From: Pocillopora verrucosa
Taxonomy: Eukaryota > Cnidaria > Anthozoa > Scleractinia > Pocilloporidae
NCBI RefSeq assembly: GCF_036669915.1
Contig: NC_089313.1
Coordinates: 11,662,011 to 11,726,010 of the forward strand
DNA length: 64,000 bases
Direction: 5' to 3'
Position numbers and translations under genes: made by a program. Below are positions 34,195-46,900 of the stretch, one piece after another (the first letter of the stretch is position 1; every line of letters starts with the position of its first letter). Under the pieces are notes generated by a model. That model was given only the letters and a program-made list of their open reading frames with translations, made no database searches and was not told where the DNA came from.

Positions 34195-37100
34195 ATGTTT
34201 GCAGGTATTTCTGGAAATCAACCCTCTCCTCAAGGTTTGTATATCTTTTTCGCAATTACTATTGTAAACTCTGGTTTTTAAGAAGAGGAATTTACCTCAA
34301 TGGAAGGGTGGAGAGCCGATAGGTCTGAGATTTTTGCTGAATTTATCAGTTATTTACGCTGATGCAGCTATTTGAAACGTGAATTAAGAATTTCACAGTT
34401 TGTTGTATTGATTATTTCTTGGTTGGTTGTTTCTTACAGCCATGAGGCCAGAGTTGTTTGAGGTATGACTACATTCGAATTCAGTTTTATTCACAGTAAA
34501 TTAAAGTTCATCATATTAAGATTCAACTGCTTACAGCATACATGCATTATATCTTTTGGAAAAACTAAAGGTAATTTAAAAATAGAATATGCGTTTAATT
34601 CTATTTATGGTACACAATAGATCTAAAAAATATCTTGGTGATCGGAATTTGTATCGTGTTTCCTTCGTCAGGAAGTGAAGCTGTACAAGAATGCTCGTGA
34701 GAGGGAAACGTAAGTATTGCAACTGACAAATTTAATGATGTCATCACTGAGTTTAACGCTTTAGGTAAAATTTCCGCACAGCCCCATACTACATTATGCA
34801 TTCAGTTCTTGGATAGAGAAAACAATCACAAAAACAATAGATTGCCATTGGGAAAACAGATTTGTTTTACAATAGTATGGGGCTGTGCGGAAATTTTACC
34901 ACGCTTTACCCCAGTATGGAGGTGACTTATTCTTGAAGGATGAACAGGTTGCTTCTAAAAGGGGCATTAGCCCAATGGTCAGGTGCAAAAATTTAGATTG
35001 GAGGATCTGAGTTCAAGTCCTAGCATGAAATAAATTAATGATTTTTATGGCTTATTCTGGGCTCTCACGGTGTTTCTCCTCTGGAAGTGAAATCAGGGAA
35101 ACCAAATGAAATTAGAGGGGGAGGGGGTATATGGACCAGCGTACAATGAATTTACCTCCCATTTAGAGGTAATACTTGGTAATAACCTTACCTCTTCCAT
35201 GGAAAGTTAGGAATCAAAGTTTTGTTTAGTTAATTGGCTCACAAAGCCCATGAGTTGTAACCTGACACATTACAAGTAAAGCAGCTATCTATATGCCTGC
35301 CAACAGTAGCATAACACAAAAATCAACAGCATTGTTTAATCTTAAATCTTCACAGGGCCAGTCTGTAGAGTATGGAAGAACTTGTAAGATCTTGCATGTG
35401 CAATACAGTGATTATGTGATGTAAAATGAATGTTTAAGAAATACCTTGTGGGTGTACCTTCTGTACGCTGTAGACTGGTTACTTGGTCACCTTTCCCCAA
35501 CCTCTACCAGACACCCTCAATTAGTAGGCATTGTCTCATGTTCGAAAGATCATGAAACCTCATGATTCTCAACTGGTACTGTAGTAGGATGTATCTCTCC
35601 TATTAACCCTGATGGTGTTAGCCCAATGACGTTTGACACATAGTTTGTTTAGTTCCTTACATTCACTCTATCTTTTCAGATATGACAACATGGCAGATCT
35701 ATTTTCTATCATCAACACTTTACAATGTTTGGAGAAAGCTTACATCAGAGATGTAGTGACACCAAGAGAGTGAGTGTGGATAGTGATTCCTGATAAAACT
35801 TTCCTCTTGTCTAACTTAAAGTTCTTAAAATTTAATTTCAAACCACTCAGATAAATGCTAATATTTTCATTCTGATGTAAACCTTTTTAATGTCAGCTAA
35901 AATTGCTTAGCCATGCAGATTTCATAATATTTTCAGGTTAACAATGTGATTTTTTAAGCCCTGATAATTTTCCTCTTTCTTCATAGTTGATTCAATACAT
36001 CTTTCTCCCCCTTTTTTACTAATCTTATCCTGTTTACACAGTGTACTCCACAGAAACATGAAAAAGAGTCAAATTAAATTAGTTAATTTGAGTCTTTCTT
36101 CAGGTTAACTAACAATTGTTTGCCAAAGGCAAAGAGATTTTGTTGAGTAATTCCCAAGAAAAAGATGAGGGGCCTACTCAACAATGCTCACTGGGTCTGA
36201 GGCGAATGATTGTTCTAGTATTGTTGCTTGGGTGTTTTCAAATTTTTTGTTAATTCAATCTCTAAATGAAGAAAGCATTGTGCATTTATTTTCTACAATT
36301 GTGTTGATTACTTGTATTAAGATAAACGTGTAAGTTTAATTAACAGGTAAATTTTATTAAATCACCAAAACTTCATATCTTTCTTTTAAAAAGTGTTCTG
36401 CCAATCTTTTAGCATCTTTTGGGACCTTTCAAATTTGAATTTTCTCCTTTAGAAACATTGACAAAAGGCAGCCATTTTGAAATTTAGTGCTCCTGCTATA
36501 ATCACCTCTTGCTTAGGGATTATGGTGAGATATGATGTAATCTGTAACCAATCAGAGTGTTCACATCTCTATAAACACTTGAGCATCTATACTAATTATA
36601 ATTATTATTGAATACAGCTTTTGCTCTCAGCCCACACAATTAATGTGAGTTAACTAACTGATTGCTATACTTAACAGCATTCACTGTATAAATTTTTCTT
36701 AGATACACTGCTGCATGTTCTAAATTACTGGTTCAATACAAGGTGAGGTATACACCTCTTGGTTTTTTATTATAACAATTAATACCACCATGATTGTGAC
36801 CTTTCTTGTTTACACTGCTAAATTGTCTCCTTTCTCTGTAGATGTAAATTTTGGCTAAAGAATCCTTTCCTATTAGTTTCTTTGTTTCAACATGGTATCT
36901 TAAATTTAAACTATGTGGAGATGTTTGTTTTTTGTCCTTAAAAGAAGTCTCCTGGAGTGGTGCTTGAAATACTTCCACCTTGTACTAATTTATTATAGTG
37001 TGAATTAATATTGTTAAGGTAGTTAACAGGAGGTGCTATTTTCAGGCTGCCTTCAAGCTTGTGCAGTCAGCTGAATATCCTACAGTAGAGGCTTTCATGA

Positions 37101-39361
37101 AAAAATTTAGGGTAAGATTTTTATGAACCTGCTCTTTTTTCTTTTGTTGGGTTTTCTTTTATTTTTTAAACACTAATGTGGCTCATTGACTGAAAGAGAG
37201 AGTAAAATCAATTAATTGCATAATTTTAGTGGAAATCACAAAGGATTAGTCATGGACTCTTTATGATTTGGCAGGTGTGCTTTTGCAACTCATTGTTAAA
37301 AAAATGTTATTATAATAATGTATTGATATTAAGACAGAGAGTTGTACCTGAAGAAACCAAGTTACTCCAGAACCCTCTGTTCTAATATCAATACTCACTG
37401 GTCTGATAATTACTGGGTTTAACTTGAAGTACAACTATCCATCCAGAAAGTCCCTCCATTTCATTAATTGAATTTACCATTCCTGTGACACATGAAATGC
37501 ACTAGATTAACCCTTTAACTCCCAAGACCTGATTGTTAATCCTCCCTTCTAGCTGATACACATTCCCTTGTATATTGGTTGCGAGAATTAGGTTTTCAAT
37601 CAAGGTATTATCTTGTACCTGATGAGTTTGAGTATTATCACTGCCTGTTTTCGAGATAATGTATGGGTATTACAGGGAGTTGTTACATGTTAATCACTTC
37701 TAGGAGGTAAGGGATTAAAGGAGAAAAAAGAGAAATGAAGAAAGAAAGATGTCCAAATGCTATGTTCATTGTGAAGAGTTTGGGCAGATGGAGTTAAAAG
37801 CATTTAAGTTACATCTATTTTATTTACTATTAATGTGATTCATGCAAGTGTGGTATTTTTTTGTTTAGCTGGATTGTCCTGCTGCTCTGGAGAGAATAAA
37901 AGAGGGCAGACCCATCACTATCAAGGATGATAAAGGAAATACCAGTAAAGCCATTGCAGACACAGTTTCAGTGAGTAAAAGATCTATTATTTAATCATGC
38001 AAGTGCACATTGTATCACGTAGCTATTGAATAAAGTAATGTTCATCACAGAAGTGAATATGGTTTTAAGTTGTGGCATTTCTTCAATTGGACTGGATACT
38101 CAGGTCTCAAGATGAAATTATATTCATTTTAGTGGATTTATAATTTTTTGTCTTTGGTTAAGTAAAGTAATCTTTTGAGGGCATGTTGATGGCATTGTTT
38201 TTGATATGGAGTTGAGTTGCACAATTTTTTTTTTGCCATTTCCAAATTCTCTGTCTCCACTGATGATCCACAACTGATATTTGAAATTAGGAGAATTTCA
38301 AGAGAGCATTTTTAGTAATACTACATAAGTTCATAAAATGGAAGGTGTAGGAGTTCAAGCATATTGGTTTTAGGCAAGAAATTATCCCCTCAGATCCCCT
38401 TTCACTTGTTCACATGTTCTCACAGTTACTGTTTCTTTGCTTTAATTTAAGCTCTTTATAACAATCATGGACAAGCTCAGATTACAGATCAGAGCCATGG
38501 ATGAGGTAACATAGTACTAGTGATAGTGGCTTGATTATAGGTATCATTTCATCAAGCTTTCATGTAGGGTATAGTTTAGGACTTTCCTTAAAGGAAATGG
38601 TTACACTCAGGCATTCTGCATGGTATGGATGCTTTTGTGAAGTGCAAGTCACAAGTGCAAGATGGTTTTTCAAATTCAGAGCAGAAAAGTTTTCTTAGTC
38701 TCATTTTTTTTACAATGCCCAGAAAGTTTATCAGGGAGCCTCATTCAGGTAGCCTAAAGATGTTTGTCTTTGGATTGTGTCAATTTCTGATTCAGCCAAT
38801 TCTAACATCTACTGTTAATTAGTTGTTCTCTTTACAACAATTCCTTACTGTGATTATAATGATTATTTACAACACAGATTCATCCAGATCTGAGAGACTT
38901 AATGGATACTATGAACAGCCTTAGTGCACTCCCTGAGGATTTTGAGGGAAAAGTCAAAGTGAATGGGTGGTAAGTTTTAATAAATGTAGTTTAGGAATAA
39001 GATTAATGATGAGAGCTGGATCATTATCCAGGAAATTAAAATTGTTATCCATCACCTGCCAGTCATTCACTGCAAGTGAAAAATAGCCTGAGGAGGATGG
39101 AGTGGAAATTGCTAGTACGACAATAATTTAAGGGTTGATGTGTGAAACAACTACTTACATCATAAATTATTAAAGAAGTCTGCTTGAACATCTGTCCACT
39201 GAATGTTGCTGACTTATAGGTTTTTCTCTCTGTAAATTAATCTTGCTTAGCTTAAAATGAGTTGCACTTTAAACAATGGACAGAGACAGTGCTTAGATTG
39301 TGGGAGAGTTATGGGATGAGGGTACTCTGGAGTAATAGCAAAATTTACCACACTAATGAAT

Positions 39362-39397
<36 letters not shown>

Positions 39398-40003
39398 TCA
39401 GTGGGAGAGTATAACAGGGTAATTAAGTATTATCAACTGAGTTGTTAATGTAAATTGGCCATCGTTAGAGTTTAAAAGTTGACATTTCAAGCATTAGCCC
39501 TTCATCAGAGTGATTGAACTCCCTTTTACCATACTATGCCATAGTATGGTAAAAAAGTGAGCAAATTCTGGGAGTGCATGGTATCCTGCACTCTACAGAT
39601 TTAACTGATCATGTAAAGCTCAGGTTTAATGAGACTCTCATTGGTAGTGGCCCAAATTTGTAGAATATGGATGTAAGCCAGATATTACTGGTACCAATCC
39701 CCTACATTTGGGGCTTTTGTACTTTACCAACATTCTTACTTAAACCAGGGGTAACTCAAAGACAACTAGCAGATTCAAATTCAAGTGAATGATATATGGT
39801 CATAAAACACACAAACTGTTTACCACTGGGTAAGTTTCTGACTGCTTACTGATTACTGATTTGTTTTGCCTGTAAACTGCAGGTATGAAACACTGAGCAG
39901 TATGAAAGCAAGTGATGAACTTACTGATGAACAAGTACGACAGATGTTGTTTGATTTAGAACAGGCATATAACGCATTCAACAGATCTCTGCAGCATACC
40001 TAG
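34195..40003 (+). CDS. VPS28: VPS28, ESCRT-I subunit
   Basis: Exons 34195-34234, 34440-34462, 34672-34709, 35680-35769, 36703-36742, 37046-37111, 37869-37970, 38452-38505, 38878-38969, 39883-40003; 666 nt, 221 residues, the same length as human VPS28. The start [10 protein letters not shown] mirrors the animal N-terminus, and the ATG runs directly into the first conserved residues with no extra intron. Recognised stretches: [64 protein letters not shown], and the C-terminal four-helix domain ending [19 protein letters not shown]. It is a core ESCRT-I subunit with VPS23/TSG101 and VPS37; the C-terminal domain contacts ESCRT-II and recruits it for endosomal sorting. No oddities. AATAAA at 40275-40280. 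It converges with SPO11. Confidence 0.97.
34756..34908. mobile_element. MITE with perfect 27-bp inverted ends and 8-bp target duplication
   Basis: Element 34764-34900 (137 bp). The left end GGTAAAATTTCCGCACAGCC (continuing CCATACT) is the exact reverse complement of the right end. ACGCTTTA lies directly on both sides (34756-34763 and 34901-34908). An 8-bp duplication is the signature of hAT (or P-type) transposases. No coding. It is in VPS28 intron 3. The identity of the ends suggests a recent insertion. Confidence 0.85.
34968..35125 (+). mobile_element. tRNA-headed SINE-like sequence
   Basis: TTAGCCCAATGGTCAGG resembles a Pol III A box, and GAGTTCAAGTCCTAGC a B box 40-odd nt later, followed by a non-tRNA tail. 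It starts 60 bp after the hAT-type MITE. Degraded; boundaries approximate. Confidence 0.4.
37507..37719 (+). repeat. Dispersed repeat family B, copy 1
   Basis: About 210 bp starting TTAACCCTTTAACTCCCAAG and ending near TGTTAATCACTTCTAGGAGG. Inside VPS28 intron 6. Confidence 0.65.
39365..39525 (+). repeat. Family C repeat
   Basis: Carries GTAAGTTTCTAAAGAAACTG, then TTGTTAATGTAAATTGGCC and CATTAGCCCTTCATCAGAG. Inside VPS28 intron 9. The first block recurs alone at about 42340-42395. Confidence 0.55.
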
Positions 40004-40979
40004 GTGGAGTGGAGTTAGTTATATTCACAGTGCTAAAAATCTGTTAAGATCTTATGACACATGTTAACATCTTTGCAATCACCGGATATATCTTTGTCTT
40101 GTTAACAGTCTTATCCCTAAACATGAATGGTAGTCTTCAAGATTTTTTCCGGAAATTCAAATTTAACTGTGATGTACTGCAATCTAGATGTGATCTTATA
40201 CACTTCATTCAGGCCTCTATTCAACTGCAAAGAAAATCTCCTTGTAGTTTTGAGGAAATTAAATATGATATGTAAATAAACATGTTTGCAATCTTTTTTC
40301 TGTGTAGTGCATAACATAGAACCTATACCTAATTCTAAACAAGGAAAGAGTAAATAACTTTGTCATTCAAGTGGTACTCAAAACAAAGTGGAAGTAGCTC
40401 AATGTTCAGCATGCTGAACTCCCATGTCAAGAGGTCTGGGGGTAGAGCCTTGACTTGGTGTCCATGCTTTAATCCTGGACAAGACACTTCACTCTCTTCC
40501 CCCAGGGGTATACATGTAAATGAATATCAGCAATATGACAGAGAAACTCGAGGAAATGCCAAGGGATACTCTGCAATAGTTAAGCATCCCACCCAGAGGG
40601 TGTAGTAGTACTTCCAGCTATATACTTTATGAAAGGAAAACCAAGAAGAGCTGTATTGAACAGATTTATTTTCAACTATTTGATTTCTCAACTGCTTACA
40701 AAATACAGCAATCAACGATTGCAGTATTTTGTAAGCAATTGAAATCTGCAATCGTTGATTGCTGATTGTCATAACATTAATGTGTTTAGAAATTGAGTCA
40801 CTGGTCTGGACTCTCGGTCATTGGGAAAAAAAAAATCCACGGATGTCACGTGGTTAATTAATTGTTATTCAGAAATCCGTTGCTCTTGTCACTATGATTC
40901 CTTCAAAGAGGTGTTGTCATTGCTTTCTTAAATGTGAGTAAATATGGAGGACAGTGCAAGCCAAGTGATAGTTTTGACA
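40004..40979. other. Convergent 3' region between VPS28 and SPO11
   Basis: Contains the VPS28 poly(A) signal (40275-40280), a SINE (next entry), a short palindrome at 40691-40767 (CTTACAAAATAC pairs with GTATTTTGTAAG, and a second arm repeats the loop) and a likely SPO11 AATAAA on minus at 40665-40670. No gene. Confidence 0.5.
40385..40625 (+). mobile_element. SINE with tRNA-like head
   Basis: Starts GTAGCTCAATGTTCAGCATG (A-box-like) and GGGGGTAGAGCC (decayed B box). It then has the GACAAGACACTTCACTCTC and CCCAGGGGTATACATG block typical of a widespread animal SINE tail, and an end with ACCCAGAGGGTGTAGTAGTA. Orientation plus; boundaries are approximate. Confidence 0.55.
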
Positions 40980-43900
40980 TCAGATCCATCGGCCATGCTT
41001 GATCTTAACAGGGAGATAAGTCTCTGAAAGAAAATTGAAGGAGATGGAGGAAAGAGCTTGAATCTCTGCCTTGAATCCCAGCGATAACATGGTCTTAATC
41101 TGAAAAAAATAATAATCCAGTATTTGAAGGAGAAAACACAAAGCTAGAAAACGTTTCGTCAACTTTATTCAAAGGCCTTTGAACTCTGATTTGAACCATC
41201 ATCGATATTGTATAAACACGTTCAAAATCGCGTTATCTCGCGATTTAAAGCTTGCCAAAATGTTTGAATGTCTGAGGATGGTATTCAGCATTAAGCGGTG
41301 ATAAAACAGTCACATGGGGTCGTTTGTTTGTTGTTGTTGTTGTTTTTTTGTGAAGAGAGAGAACGTTAAGGGACTAGGTGGGAACTCGAACGATTCTGGG
41401 TTACAACGATCCGGTCTTATTCACGACGCGGTCGATTTGTTACGCCTGTGAAAGGGCGTTTCGTCACATACCTCTTGTTTCCAGACTTCTTGGGACTGAA
41501 TGTGGGGTCGGTCAAGCAGTTCACGTGCTTTGCATTTGTCTCGTTCGGTCAGCGGTATTAGTTGATCATGCGGAATAGACAGCCTGGAATAAGATGGTAA
41601 AATGTACATTATGCGGCGACCGAACTCTAACGTGAAGATAACGTTCGAGCTTAACGAACCTGTGCACGCGTTTTCCTTAATTTTGTTCAGTGTGGCTACA
41701 TTGAATAACTCCACCTTTGCCCTCGACGTTCTCGGCGCGCTCAAAACTAGACCCTTTCGTGAATAGTGACATCACCGAAAGACTCCCAGATCTCGCTCGG
41801 ACATTGCTCGGAAGGTAAACGCCAGGAAACTAAGCTATTTTAGAACAGCAATCTGACCCATCAACAGACATTGCGCCTGGTAGGTGCGCCGTACTTCGTA
41901 CGATAAATGTCGCTCTGAATTTGTCTGCGTCATGGACCAAGTTTAACCGCCATAATGCAAATTATTACCCATCATAAATCGTTCTTTCAAACAATGATAC
42001 CTGGTGATGTCACTTGGCAACACGCCGAGCCACTTTAAAACAGGAACGGTTAAGCTGTGTGCATCAAACGAGAGGGCCTGTAAAATTCAGCGGCCACTGA
42101 TTGGTTAGTGAAAGAAATTTACCCACAATTAATCACAAATTGTCAATGGTTTGACTAAACAGGGCGTACCTTTGAACCAAACTTGTACACGCTGAGGATC
42201 TCAATACCTGCAAATGAAAATGAAGTAAACTCTTGACCACTAAAGGTTTTTTTAGGGAAACAAATAATAATTTCTGCATGGTATCGCACAGGCGACGTAC
42301 TTCGTAGCATTTGCTGCAGCCTGACAAAAAAAAAGAGGGTAAGTTTCTAAAGAAACTGCGGTGCTACGTCGATTGGAGAGGATGACAAGATAATTAGATA
42401 ATTAGGCCTTATAAAACCTACTGTGACTCCTTTGCCGTAGTTTGTTTGTTGAGGCAATAGTAAGACGAAGTTGACTGTGTTTAACTCGCCATGCTGGATT
42501 TACGCTTTGAAGTTGCTCCATAAAATTGGCCGAATTCAGAATTTAGATCGAGTATTCTTTGGTTCAACTGTAGACACGTGCTCCTTATTCACTCAACAAA
42601 GATATACAAAAATCCAGTTAGGGAAAGTTTTGCTAACGTTACGTCGCCTCACCCTTCATCAATGAGGCGTATGCTGCTCCAGGAGAACACAAGAGAGAGA
42701 GGAAGGAGGATTGTCACTCACCATGAGGGTCTGCATCCACAAGAGCTAAGATGGGTATCTGGAGAGTGCACCACAATCGACGGACCATCATACGGGTATT
42801 CACATCTGGGAAACCTTTGCCCTAAAATTTCAAATCACATAGCTTATGCTTACAAAAAAATTAAAATTAGCAAATTAAACAGTATCATTACTTAAATTGT
42901 AGTGTGAATAAAAATCTAGGTATTCAAGAACAAGGAAAACGACGTAACAGTCTAAGCTCAGAATAAAAGTGTAGTTGTGTCGAGGAAATCACAGATGATC
43001 ATAGTCCAGGGCTTTCAGTTTTAATGGGCTATTGACCGATATGAAAACGTAAAGGTAGTATAATGGCCGAATAGAGCAATTGGTAATTAAGTGTTTTTTG
43101 GTTTTGCTTTACTTCGCACTGTGATCGGCCGGCTTAGAAAACGTGCGCCTTTTTCTCAATCAATCTGATGCAAAACTAAAACCAATTGCGATTTGGTCGC
43201 CTGCGTTTTCCCGCGCTTTGAGCAGTTGATTTTTGTTCTTTTCCTCTGGGTTCTTATTGGCTCCTCTTGATATTTTCCTTTCATCTGATTGGGTATTGTG
43301 ATTACTTCGATTCTGGTTTTAAGACACTCAGTTGAAAAGCACGCGGTCGAAGAAGCTAAACTTGTACTTACAGTGATGATAATACACGGGTGTAACCTCT
43401 GTAATACATTGTCGTCCATCAACCGCTGGAAGGAGGCTTCTTTTTCAACAACTAACACAAATTTGGCATCGGAATGTAAATCTAGTCAGTTGATAGCTAA
43501 GGAAAAATACCCAAAATGTAACGGAGCCGGTCGGATTTCTGTCTGGCGTATCATCATCAGTTATGTTACGTAGGCAGCTAAAAGTTCAATTTTAAGATAA
43601 AACACCTCATGAGGTGCAATATGTGACAAATTTCTTGTTTTACGGTCTTGGTTGCGGCTCTGTAGGTGAAATTAAATTGATAAGAAGGAGCATTACTTTA
43701 ATGTGGCAATACAACTTTAACTATGACCAGACCATACAAACGAGAGCTACCTTTACGTGATAGCCTTCGTGTAGCCGTACCCTCCTCCTCCTCCCCCCCC
43801 CCCCCCAATGGGGGAAGGGTGTGGCTACAAGTAGGCTATTTCCTGAATACTGTTTTCACAGTACGAAAAGTTCTGCGGGAATATGAACTCAATTTAAGCC

Positions 43901-46900
43901 AATAGGCGGTACTGTCTGGTAGAAAATATTTCATGCTTAGTATTTCGTTAGTAGCTGCCCAATGGAACTAAACGTTGAATCAAGAAATTGCAACACTGTT
44001 ACGTTGTTCAGTTTGCTTTACAAGGATACTGTAAATTCCCTGCACGTGAGATGACACCATTGTTCCCTAACAATGAAAGAGAGACAAAGATTTAAACAAT
44101 GCATTTGAAATTGTTACACTACTGCGCCAAAGAATATAACCTAACATTACGATAATTGTCGTCACGTGCGATAAGATTTCGACCATGGACGCTTGCCTGT
44201 GAGCTCAGAAAGTCTCACTTCTCTTTATTTCATTTCCTCACAATCTGTTTGAACATTTAAAAGCAACATATTTAAAAAGGTATTTACGGTCACTGATTTT
44301 TTTGGTTACTTAGCTCTTTTTAAAATAGTTACGTCCATATTCGATTCATTAGCAAATGTGAAGACTATTCTCGAAAGGTAAGATTATTCGTGGACACATA
44401 CTCTGATGAGCGTGCAAAATATACAACACTGTGCGTCAACATTAACCACCGTTCCTCCATGCTCTGATCACTTCCGATGACAAAAATAAGAGATGATTAC
44501 ACCAAAGACCAAATCAGCCTTTGAGGCCTTTTCCTAGGGAAAATCTCAAAAAGTGTTTCAGATCACTTCCGTTCTCGCGAAAGTTTGGATTAAACCAATC
44601 CTGCGTCGCACTTTTCAAGCTCATGTTGATATTCCATGTTCCGTCTATTTGTTCTCCACCGGGAACTACAACGACATGCCGTGTACCAGTAATATCATTC
44701 CCTGTTGATATAATTGGCGGCTTATCAAAGATTCGTGCTGCGGCAAGCAAAGGTTTTTCTTATCAACTACCAATCACTCTTTTAAAAGAGTCACGTTATT
44801 AAAATCCACCTTTGTATCCACTCAGTTCTTGTAGCCACCGTATTTCAGTCCCTAGAAAAGCGCAGCTAGGTGGTCATTGTAAAGAACTCCAAAAACATGT
44901 AACATAAACGCCAAAAAGAAAGAAAGAAAATAAAAAATGAAACGGAGGCCAAACCGAGTTACTATCGTTGCAATCTACATATGCGCCATCGTGTTCTCTG
45001 TATCTCAGGTCTCCAGCAATACAACCTATGGTAAAAGATAAAGACTATGGATAGCAAAAAAGGGGTTGGTATCTAAACGTTTCATACCCACAGTCGTTTC
45101 TTACCTGGACAATTTGTACAAAACAACCTGTCCATGAATTATAAAGGCAGGAGTAAAACGAACAGGTTGTTTTGGTCATCTCGAATCTTCATCAGGTAAT
45201 TTTTTCTTTCAAATTAGGTATTGCTCGGCCTTTCTTTTATTTCATTTTTCAACTGCCCTATCTGACAACTTTGTGGTGAGGCAAGTTCAACATTAAAAGG
45301 AAACTAACTCAACCCATGTTGAAGCACACTGTCCTTTGGATTGCAACCAGTGAGGTTGCTAGAAAACTGAGAAACATTTACAAGAGGCACTCTCTAAACA
45401 GTATCTTCCATATATCATTAAAACACAAACTTCCTTTGCTGTTACCATCTACTGTTTGAAAAGAAACAGGGCTTACCTTTAGATGCAGCCAGCTGAATAA
45501 AAGGAAAAGAAATCTAGCGGTTACAAATAAGTGTGATTACATCCAGTTTACAATTACCAACATTTAGTGTGTATCAGGTGCAAACCATGTTTCAGTCCTG
45601 TAATTCTTACAGGTTGGCAGTACACTGTATGGCAAGAGCTGAGCTCAATTGTTTCTAAAATCACTCAGGATTGTCTCCTTACTTTCCCAATTAGCACCAA
45701 ACCTTGCACTTGTTGAGAACTGTTTGATTCTTGCTCTGTTTATCTTTGCCTACGCTATTGTGTAACACCTACTGTTATGTGGTTGGTCAGTACAATCAAC
45801 CTGCTGTGTGGTTTAGTTTGGTTCTGACCTACTTATCAATTATTGACCACAATTTACAACAAACTGACACTAATGACAACTAAATCTGGAGTGAACACAG
45901 AATCATATGGCCACTGATTGCCAACAAGGACACATTTCTCTTACAAAATAGTTAACAGTAAATTATAAAACAGCTTCCAGTTGCACATTTGAACTAGCTT
46001 ACCACATGTAAACAGTGTCTTGGCACCTTCAGCATGCATGCAATGTTGTCAATGATTGAATCCACAACACTCTGATTCCCAAAGAATGGAACATCAGTGT
46101 AATAGATATCTCTGCAGATAAGTTAAAAGTTGCAATGGAGGATTGATCAATCAGATCTCACTTATAACCTTTCAAGAGTAGTTTATGATTGGTATTGGCT
46201 CAAAAATGTCGCATAATTGACTCATAACAGCAAAAACATTATCTTTCCAACTTGAAATAATTTTATTTTAGAGAGCAACAGCTAGTGGTAGGTTCAAACT
46301 AAAAACGTAAATAAGAGTTAAGTTAACTAATTCAGATAAGCAAACTACAGACAAAAAATGAATACAAACAAAGCAAAAAGGAAAAAATACCTACATTGAT
46401 AATGCCTAATGCGTGTCTTTAGGTAAAATGAACCAAATAAATATGAATGACGCAAAAAATAATTAGCAAGCACCTAGATCTTACAAGACTGACCGTTTTG
46501 TTGCATATGTATCTTGTTGGAGAAGGTTGTAGCAAAATGCCATGACCCTTAGTGTTGCAGCTAAGTTTGGAAAGAAACACAATTAGGAGATCTCTTTCAA
46601 CATTCAGTCTTGTTCTACATTTTTATCTATTGACCAAAGGATTAGAGACAACTCAACAGGATTTGAAAATAACAAAGCCAGTCAGCACTCTTGAAGCTAA
46701 GTCCTGTCACTTTTCTTAAATGACCTCTGTCCCTTGCTGTCTTTACATCTTAATTGGACTATGATATTTTATATACCATGTTCAGATACAGAGTAGTCTA
46801 TTAAAACTGCAGCTCATTTACTTTGGAATTGCATCAAATGTGTATCAGGTTCAGAGAACATCCATAAGACATGAGACATAAGACATACTTTTTTCCCCTG

